From Halogeometricum limi (lineage in GTDB: Archaea > Halobacteriota > Halobacteria > Halobacteriales > Haloferacaceae): a DNA stretch of 64,000 nt. This document shows positions 58,551 through 64,000 of this stretch, piece by piece. Within the stretch, counting starts at the first letter, position 1; each line of letters opens with the position of its first letter. A model generated the notes under the pieces. The model was given only the letters and a program-made list of their open reading frames with translations. It did no database searches and was not told where the DNA came from. The stretch is from assembly GCF_900115785.1 (NCBI RefSeq), contig NZ_FOYS01000005.1, positions 62,001 through 126,000 on the forward strand, given 5' to 3'. A program made the position numbers and the translations under genes.

Positions 58551-60800
58551 TCACCGATCTCTCGACTCGGTGTCGGCGGGGTCGACGACGCGAATCGGAT
58601 GTTCGGCTCGGCGCGCCAACAGCGAGTCGAGTTGCTCGACGCAGGAGGTTCCGCTGGCGACGACGCGACGGTCGGCTGTCTCCGGGGTCGTAAACTGCGC
58701 CCGGAGGCGTTCGCCGACGGCTACGCTCAGGTCGTAGTACTCCAGTTTGTAACCGAAGCTTCCGGCCATCCCGCAGCACTCCACCTCCGAAGAGACCACG
58801 TCGTACCCCAGTCGTTCGAGGACGGCTTCGGTGTACGTCTCCACGCCGAGCGTTCGCTGCTGGCAGTGACTGTGGTAGGCGAGTTTCGTCTCGCCGTCGC
58901 GCCGTTTCGCCGCGTCAGAGAGGTCGGTCGCGTCCGCCCCGTTCTCCAACAGTCCGTAGACGTACTCGAACAGGTCGTAGCTGTGTTCTGCGAGGGTGGT
59001 CCGCGTCTCCTCGTCAAGCAGATGTCGGTAGTCGTCTCTGAACATCGCGAGGTCGCTCGGTTCGACGACGACGACGTCGCGACCGCCGTCTATCTCGGGG
59101 TTCAGGGCCTCGGTCACGGCCTCTGCGTGTTTCTCCGCCGTTCGGACCATCCCCTGCGAGAAGGGGGCGCGTCCGCTCGACCGAACCGTGGGGACGACGA
59201 CGTCGACGCCGAGCGATTCGAGGACGCGGACGGCCGCCTTCCCGCGTTCGACCTGTACGTGATTCGTGTACACGTCGGGATAGAGGACGGCCGTGCGAGT
59301 CGGGTCGTCGGGTCCGTCTCCGTCGCGCGCGTCGAACCACTCGCGGAACGTCGTCCCGGCGAACGTCGGGAGTTCGCGGCGACTGTCCACGCCTGCGACC
59401 CGTTCGAGGACGCGTCGACCGATAGCGGACCCGGCGACGGCGTTCGAGAGCGGTGCCGTCCGACTCCCCCACCGAGCGAGCGTCTCGACGTTTCCGAACA
59501 GGCGTTTCCCGGCGTCCAGTCCGGGAGGCTCTTCGTCGGGTGTCAGCCCCTCCACGATGGAGTCGAACGACCCCGGTGACGCCCCCCGGTTGAGTCTGTC
59601 GCGGACGACGGTGTTTATCCACGGGATGTCTATCTTCACCGGACAGGCGTTCACACAGCGCGTACACCCGGTACAGAGGTCGTTGAACTCCCCGGCGGCG
59701 TCCGTCCCGTGGACGCCGGCCTCCCATCCCGTTGCGATGCCGCCGGAGTACGTCTCGCCGCCGAAGGCGTGGCCGCCCACCTGTTGGAAGTTCGCGCACG
59801 AGTTCGCGCAGGCACCGCACCGGACGCAGTACAGCGTCTCTCTCAACTGGTCGTCCTCGCGCATCTGCATCCGTCCGTTGTCCACGAGAACGAGGTGGAA
59901 CTCCCGTTCGTCGGCGTCGCCGAACCCCGGCGTGTCCGGACTGTCGAAGTCGATGGCGGGCGACGCTACGGGCGGCGTGAAGAACGAAACGTATGCGGTG
60001 ATGTCCTGCCCGGACCCCGAGGGTCCGATGAGGTTCAAGAACGGCGGCAGGTCGGCCAGCGAGGGGACGATTTTCTCGATACCGGCGACGGCGACGGTGG
60101 TCGGTGGCGTGACCGCGGACTTCCGGGCGTTCCCCTCGTTGGTGACGAGAGCGATAGTGCCGGTGTCCGCGGTGACGAAGTTCGCGCCGGTGATTCCGAG
60201 GTCAGCCTCTTTCACCCGTTCGAGCAGGACGTCGCTCGCGAATCGCGTGAGTTCTTCGGGCGTCTCCAACGGTTCGTCGAGGTCGTAGACGCTGTCGAAC
60301 AGGGCGGCTATCTCCTCGCGAGACTTGTGGACGGCGGGCGTGGCGATGTGGCTCGCCTCCTCGTCGGCGAGTTGCAGGACGAACTCCGCGAGGTCCGTCT
60401 CGTGGACGGCCACTCCGGCGCTCTCCAGTTCCTCGTTCAGCGCTATCTCCTCCGTCGTCATCGACTTTCCCTTCACGGCCGAGCGCACGTCGTTCGCCGC
60501 GGCCACCTCGCGCACGTAGCGGCGCGCGTCGTCGGCGTCGTCAGCGAGGTAGACGGTGCCGCCGTTGCCTTCGACCGTCACGGTCACCTCTTCGACCAAC
60601 TCGGGGAGGCGTTCGATAGCGTCCTCCTTGATGCGACGGGCCGCTGTGCGATAGGACTCGGTGTCGGCCATCTCGGCGTAGCGTCGATACCGGCCCTCGT
60701 TGAACGGTTCGACGTTCTCGGCGACGTGTCGCCCGTCCGTCGAGAGCAGTTCGCGGATGCGTGCCGCTCGCTCCCGCTTCGACCGTTCGGGTCGGCTCAC
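58551..60800 (-). CDS. LutB-like fusion: LUD domain, two 4Fe-4S clusters, CCG domains
   Basis: The protein (749 aa) fuses a LUD domain (about 60-300; TGANFVTADTGTIALVTNEGNA), a 4Fe-4S module (C325, C328, C331, C335 and C376, C379, C382, C386) and a C-terminal part with cysteine-rich CCG domains. The second CCG repeat is intact (YHSHCQQRTLG and ECCGMAGSFG at about 674-683). The first is degenerate: YPDVYTNH replaces YPGCYTNY and SSG (541-543) replaces CCG. It is like LutB/LldF joined to a GlpC-type subunit, used for oxidation of L-lactate or another 2-hydroxy acid. GTG 60800; 64 bp after the LutC-like gene. Confidence 0.87.
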   Translation of the reverse strand: MSRPERSKRERAARIRELLSTDGRHVAENVEPFNEGRYRRYAEMADTESYRTAARRIKEDAIERLPELVEEVTVTVEGNGGTVYLADDADDARRYVREVAAANDVRSAVKGKSMTTEEIALNEELESAGVAVHETDLAEFVLQLADEEASHIATPAVHKSREEIAALFDSVYDLDEPLETPEELTRFASDVLLERVKEADLGITGANFVTADTGTIALVTNEGNARKSAVTPPTTVAVAGIEKIVPSLADLPPFLNLIGPSGSGQDITAYVSFFTPPVASPAIDFDSPDTPGFGDADEREFHLVLVDNGRMQMREDDQLRETLYCVRCGACANSCANFQQVGGHAFGGETYSGGIATGWEAGVHGTDAAGEFNDLCTGCTRCVNACPVKIDIPWINTVVRDRLNRGASPGSFDSIVEGLTPDEEPPGLDAGKRLFGNVETLARWGSRTAPLSNAVAGSAIGRRVLERVAGVDSRRELPTFAGTTFREWFDARDGDGPDDPTRTAVLYPDVYTNHVQVERGKAAVRVLESLGVDVVVPTVRSSGRAPFSQGMVRTAEKHAEAVTEALNPEIDGGRDVVVVEPSDLAMFRDDYRHLLDEETRTTLAEHSYDLFEYVYGLLENGADATDLSDAAKRRDGETKLAYHSHCQQRTLGVETYTEAVLERLGYDVVSSEVECCGMAGSFGYKLEYYDLSVAVGERLRAQFTTPETADRRVVASGTSCVEQLDSLLARRAEHPIRVVDPADTESRDR

Positions 60801-60864
60801 GTCGCCCCCCTCCGTGCGGTCCGGGCACCGACCGGAACGGCCACGGACCGGTGGCTGGTGTCGT

Positions 60865-61365
60865 TCATCGGTCTTCGAGGACGAGTACGTGGAGGTTCGC
60901 GGGACCGTGCGCGCCGTACACGGGCGCGCCCATGTCGGCCGTCGCGCTCGGTCCCGTGGTGAGGACGGCGCTGGTGAGACCGTCACCGACCGCACCCGCG
61001 ATACGCTCGACCGCGTCTTCGAGCGTCGGTACGACGTCGCTGGCGGCGAGGACGCCGACGTGCGTCTCGGGGTAGATACTCACCTGCTCCGCTCCCCAGT
61101 TGTCGGAGGCCAGCACGACGCTCCCGTACTCCGCGACGGCGGGGCCGACGGGCGTAACACCGACCGTCGCCGCGTCGAGCTCCGCGGGCGTCGGCCGGAG
61201 GGTGACCGGGTGGGGTTCGAGCGAGACGCCCTCGAACGGGAGCGGGGTCCCCACCGTCGGGCCGTCGAGGTGTGCGGCGAGTGTCTCGCCGAAGTCGTCG
61301 ACGGTGGTCCGCTCGACCGTCGCGTGGCGACCGGTCGCCGCCCGTTCGAACGCGTCGAGACTCAT
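60865..61365 (-). CDS. lutC: LUD-domain protein, LutC-like
   Basis: The protein (166 aa) is a LUD domain with GVTPVGPAVAEYGSVVLASD and PETHVGVLAASDVVPTLEDA, then LTTGPSATADMGAPVYGAHG and LHVLVLEDR at the end, the LutC signature. LutC works with LutB and LutA in L-lactate oxidation. Its ATG overlaps the stop of the LivF-like ATPase by 4 bp, so the lactate-type genes and this transporter form one operon. Confidence 0.88.
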   Translation of the reverse strand: MSLDAFERAATGRHATVERTTVDDFGETLAAHLDGPTVGTPLPFEGVSLEPHPVTLRPTPAELDAATVGVTPVGPAVAEYGSVVLASDNWGAEQVSIYPETHVGVLAASDVVPTLEDAVERIAGAVGDGLTSAVLTTGPSATADMGAPVYGAHGPANLHVLVLEDR

Positions 61366-62096
61366 AGCGAGAGCTCCGACTCGCCGCCGACGCCGAGATG
61401 TTCCTCCAGAACGTCGTCGGCCGCCCGAATCTCGTCGGTCGTCCCCTCGAACACGTTCTGTCCCTTGTTGATGACGTAGTGGCGGTCCGCGACGGACATC
61501 GCGGCCTGAACGTTCTGTTCGACGAGGAGTACCGTCACGCCCTCGTCGTTGATGCTCTCGATTATCTCTATCACGTCCTCGACTATCTGGGGGGCGAGTC
61601 CCTCCGTCGGTTCGTCGAGCATCAGCAAGTCCGTCTTCCCCACGAGTGCACGGGCGATGACGAGCATCTGCTGTTCGCCACCGCTGAGCTGTGACCCCTT
61701 GTTCGCGCGCCGTTCTCGGAGTCGCGGGAACCGTTCGAACACCTCCTCCATCGTGAGCGTCCCCGCGCCCTTGCTCTTCAACTCGCCCAGCCGGAGGTTC
61801 TCGTCGACGCTCAGGTCTGGAAACACCTGCCTGTCCTCGGGAACGTACTGTATCCCGCGGGCCACCGTCTCGTAGTCGGGACGGTGGGTGACATCGTCTC
61901 CGTCGAACGTGACCGTCCCGGCCGACGGGGTGAGAATGCCCAGAATCGCGCGGAGGGTCGTCGTCTTTCCCGCGCCGTTGCGGCCGACCAGCGAGACCAC
62001 CTCGCCGCGTTCGACCGACAGCGAGAGGTCTCTGAGTATCTGGCTCTGGCCGTACGCCGCGTCGATTCCGTCGACGGAGAGGAGCGGGTCGCTCAT
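61362..62096 (-). CDS. ABC transporter ATPase, LivF-like (second system)
   Basis: The protein (244 aa) has Walker A GRNGAGKTTTLRAILGI, signature QLSGGEQQMLVIARALV, Walker B DLLMLDEPTEGLAPQ and VLLVEQNVQAAMSVAD. It overlaps the LivG-like gene (62093-62096) and the LUD gene (61362-61365). As part of a LivFGHM-type importer it powers uptake of an amino acid or organic acid; the attached LUD genes suggest a 2-hydroxy acid. Confidence 0.92.
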   Translation of the reverse strand: MSDPLLSVDGIDAAYGQSQILRDLSLSVERGEVVSLVGRNGAGKTTTLRAILGILTPSAGTVTFDGDDVTHRPDYETVARGIQYVPEDRQVFPDLSVDENLRLGELKSKGAGTLTMEEVFERFPRLRERRANKGSQLSGGEQQMLVIARALVGKTDLLMLDEPTEGLAPQIVEDVIEIIESINDEGVTVLLVEQNVQAAMSVADRHYVINKGQNVFEGTTDEIRAADDVLEEHLGVGGESELSL

Positions 62097-62848
62097 AGCT
62101 GGGCCCCCCCGAGATAAGCGCGTTGCACTTCTTCGTCCGCCCGCACCTCGTCCGGCGTGCCCTCGGCGATGACTTCGCCTCGTTGGAGCACCGTTATCGT
62201 GTCGGAAATACTCATGACTATCTCGATGTCGTGTTCGATGAGCATCAGCGTGAAGCCGCGTTCGTCGGCGAGACGCTGGACGAGTTGGACGGTGCTGATG
62301 GTGTCTTCTCTGCCCATCCCCGCCGTCGGTTCGTCGAGCATGAGCAGGTCCGGTTCGGTCGCCATCGTGATTCCGATTTCTAACTTTCGGCGGTCGCCGT
62401 AGGCGAACTCGGCCGCGCGCTGGTGGCTTCGGTCCGCCAACCCGACGTCTTCCAGTATCTCGGTCGCGCGGCCGCCCGCGTCCGTGAGACTGTCCGCCGA
62501 CCGCCACATACTCGACCGGCGGTCGTCCGCGAACTGCGCGGCGACGCGGACGTTCTCGAAGGCGGTCAGCCCGTCGAACACGTCCGTTATCTGGAACGAG
62601 CGCGCCAGTCCACGGCGAGCGACTTCGTGCGGCGACTCGCCGGTGATGTCCTCGCCGTTGAACCGAATCGACCCCGACGTGGGTTCGAGCAGTCCGGTGA
62701 TGAGGTTGAACAGCGTGGATTTCCCGGCCCCGTTCGGCCCGATAACGGAGTGAGTCGTCCCCGACTCCACCGTGAGGTTCACGTCGCCGTTCGCGGTGAG
62801 ACTCCCGAACCGTTTCGTCAGATTCTCCGTCTCCAGTATCGTGCTCAT
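62093..62848 (-). CDS. ABC transporter ATPase, LivG-like (second system)
   Basis: The protein (251 aa) has Walker A GPNGAGKSTLFNLITGL, Q-loop RSFQITDVFDGLTAFENV, the LivG-type signature EFAYGDRRKLEIGITMA, Walker B DLLMLDEPTAGMG and switch MLIEHDIEIVMSISD. It pairs with the LivF-like ATPase. It overlaps the permease gene by 4 bp. Confidence 0.92.
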   Translation of the reverse strand: MSTILETENLTKRFGSLTANGDVNLTVESGTTHSVIGPNGAGKSTLFNLITGLLEPTSGSIRFNGEDITGESPHEVARRGLARSFQITDVFDGLTAFENVRVAAQFADDRRSSMWRSADSLTDAGGRATEILEDVGLADRSHQRAAEFAYGDRRKLEIGITMATEPDLLMLDEPTAGMGREDTISTVQLVQRLADERGFTLMLIEHDIEIVMSISDTITVLQRGEVIAEGTPDEVRADEEVQRAYLGGAQL

Positions 62849-63999
62849 CGGTTCTCACCACCGTCGGTCGCGGCGTCTCGCTGCGGGCCGCCGCCGGAGC
62901 CCATCCGGAGCCGAACCGCGTCGCGGACGGAACTGTACACCGTGATGAGGCCGCGCGGGGCGACCATCACGGTCAGCACGAGGAGCAGTCCGAGGACGAA
63001 CCGCCACTGGTCCGTGTACGAGGAGAGTATCTCCTGCAGGCCGATGAACAGTCCGGCACCGAACATCGGGCCGAACAGGGTTCCGATGCCGCCGAACATC
63101 ATCGCGATGACCACGTCGCCGGAGACGACCCAGTGAAGCGTTCCCGCGGAGACGAACGTCTGGTACGTCGCCAACAGCGCGCCCGCGAGGCCGCCGATGG
63201 CTCCCGAGAGGGCGAACGCGCGGCGCTTGTAGACGTTCGTGTCGTAGCCGAGGAACGAGACGCGACGCTCGCTCTCGCGGATGGCCGTCACCACGCGCCC
63301 GAACGGCGAGTCGAGCAGTTTCACCGTCACGACGTACGCGGCGACGGTGACGAAGAGCGCGAAGTAGTAGAACGTCGCCGTGTCGCCGAGGCTGACGAGT
63401 CCCGCGCCGAACAGGTCCACCGTCGGCATCCCCGTGAGGCCGTCGCTCCCGCCGGTCACGTCGTTCCACGTCAGCGCGAGTTGATGGAACATCTGCGCGA
63501 ACGCGAGCGTTATCATCGCGAAGTAGACACCGGTCAGCCGGATCGAGAGCGCACCGATTATCCACGCGACGCCCGCCGCGACGACGATGGCGACGGCGGC
63601 GGCGGCGACGAACGAGTTGAACACGTGCATCGTGAACAGCCCCGTCGCGTACGCGCCGATGCCGAAGAAGGCCGCGTGGCCGAACGAGAGCAGACCCATG
63701 TAGCCCATCACCATGTCGAGACTGAGCGCGAGGAGCGCCCAGATGAACATGAGCGACAGCAGACCGACGAAGTACGGCGAGTAGAGCGACCCCATCCCCA
63801 ACGGGACGAGCGCCAAGACGCCGAGCAAGCCGAGCGCGCGCTTGTCGGTTATCGAGACGGGCTCGATTATCTCGCTGAACGTCACCTTCGTTGAGTCGCT
63901 CCTGACCTCGTACTCGCCGAGGAGGCCCTGCGGCCGGACGAGGAGGACGAGAATCATGAGCAGGTAGACCAGAAAACCGGTCAGTTGCGGGACGAACAC
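62845..63999 (-). CDS. ABC transporter permease, probable LivH-LivM fusion (5' end outside window)
   Basis: The visible 384 residues run off the right edge. Residues about 50-384 are a complete LivM-like permease (FIWALLALSLDMVMGYMGLL, then YKRRAFALSGAIGGLAGALL and IAMMFGGIGTLFGPMFGAGL). The preceding 30 residues, FVPQLTGFLVYLLMILVLLV followed by RPQGLLGEYEVRS, look like the last helix and tail of LivH. The gene therefore probably encodes both permeases in one chain, with the LivH part mostly beyond position 64000. Transports the substrate of the LivFG ATPases downstream. Confidence 0.87.
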   Translation of the reverse strand: MFVPQLTGFLVYLLMILVLLVRPQGLLGEYEVRSDSTKVTFSEIIEPVSITDKRALGLLGVLALVPLGMGSLYSPYFVGLLSLMFIWALLALSLDMVMGYMGLLSFGHAAFFGIGAYATGLFTMHVFNSFVAAAAVAIVVAAGVAWIIGALSIRLTGVYFAMITLAFAQMFHQLALTWNDVTGGSDGLTGMPTVDLFGAGLVSLGDTATFYYFALFVTVAAYVVTVKLLDSPFGRVVTAIRESERRVSFLGYDTNVYKRRAFALSGAIGGLAGALLATYQTFVSAGTLHWVVSGDVVIAMMFGGIGTLFGPMFGAGLFIGLQEILSSYTDQWRFVLGLLLVLTVMVAPRGLITVYSSVRDAVRLRMGSGGGPQRDAATDGGENR

Positions 64000-64000
64000 G

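Noticed and set aside
1-64000. tRNA, rRNA, CRISPR arrays, complete insertion sequences or prophage genes
   Set aside because: Looked for by eye; no cloverleaf, repeat-spacer pattern, transposase or phage structural motif was found.

Overview
The window is chromosome-like DNA from a halophilic archaeon (class Halobacteria). The evidence is high GC, strongly acidic predicted proteins, Tat signal peptides on exported proteins, haloarchaea-specific families (HalOD1, Bat-type HTH_10, a DUF7504-like protein, a halocyanin-like protein, a haloarchaeal transducer) and several genes with an AT-rich TATA-like element about 27-30 bp before the ATG, as in leaderless haloarchaeal transcripts. No rRNA, tRNA, CRISPR array or complete insertion sequence was recognised.

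Region 1 (about 1-18.1 kb) is mixed housekeeping, sensing and redox: a divergent release-factor paralogue, a truncated TrmB-like regulator, a small FAD protein, a flippase-like membrane protein, an aerotaxis-type transducer, a DUF3267-like membrane protein, three small related or linked acidic proteins, a Bat-type regulator, a zinc alcohol dehydrogenase, receiver/PAS and receiver/GAF proteins, HalOD1, an M20 hydrolase, a halocyanin-like protein, a universal stress protein and a Tat-exported possible beta-helix protein. Between 18.1 and 19.3 kb lies an AT-rich, gene-poor stretch. It contains a short palindromic MITE-like insertion that appears to have broken a tiny zinc-finger gene.

Region 2 (about 19.3-37.8 kb) looks like aromatic-acid and fatty-acid type catabolism: a fumarylacetoacetase-family hydrolase, a gentisate dioxygenase-like cupin, a hot-dog thioesterase, ADP-forming acyl-CoA synthetase subunits, a DASS-type carboxylate permease, an acyl-CoA ligase, an IclR regulator with a duplicated palindromic operator candidate, a flavin aromatic monooxygenase, aldehyde dehydrogenase, enoyl-CoA hydratase, 3-hydroxyacyl-CoA dehydrogenase, a thiolase with an HMG-CoA-synthase-like/DUF35 fusion, and an aryl-alcohol-type dehydrogenase. 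Together these fit a gentisate route fed by aryl-CoA chemistry plus a beta-oxidation tail.

Region 3 (about 37.9-51.4 kb) starts with a branched-chain/aromatic-acid type ABC transporter (two ATPases convergent with two permeases and a Tat lipoprotein). It continues with a two-subunit CoA transferase, an aryl/acyl-CoA ligase, a MaoC hydratase, a small protein with a ribbon-helix-helix-like segment, two tandem UbiD-like proteins (the second without the recognisable catalytic motif) and a metallo-beta-lactamase hydrolase. The UbiD block is translationally coupled and is the best candidate here for an undescribed catabolic unit.

Region 4 (about 51.5-64 kb) carries the phenylacetyl-CoA epoxidase genes in the order paaA, paaD (MIP18 part), paaB, paaC, then a separate zinc-ribbon gene that matches the C-terminal part of bacterial PaaD. 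No PaaE reductase is present, only a lone 2Fe-2S ferredoxin encoded divergently. An enoyl-CoA hydratase, acyl-CoA dehydrogenase and PaaY-like protein follow. The window ends in a minus-strand operon coupling a second Liv-type ABC transporter (a probable LivH-LivM fusion running off the right edge, LivG, LivF) to LutC- and LutB-like LUD proteins.
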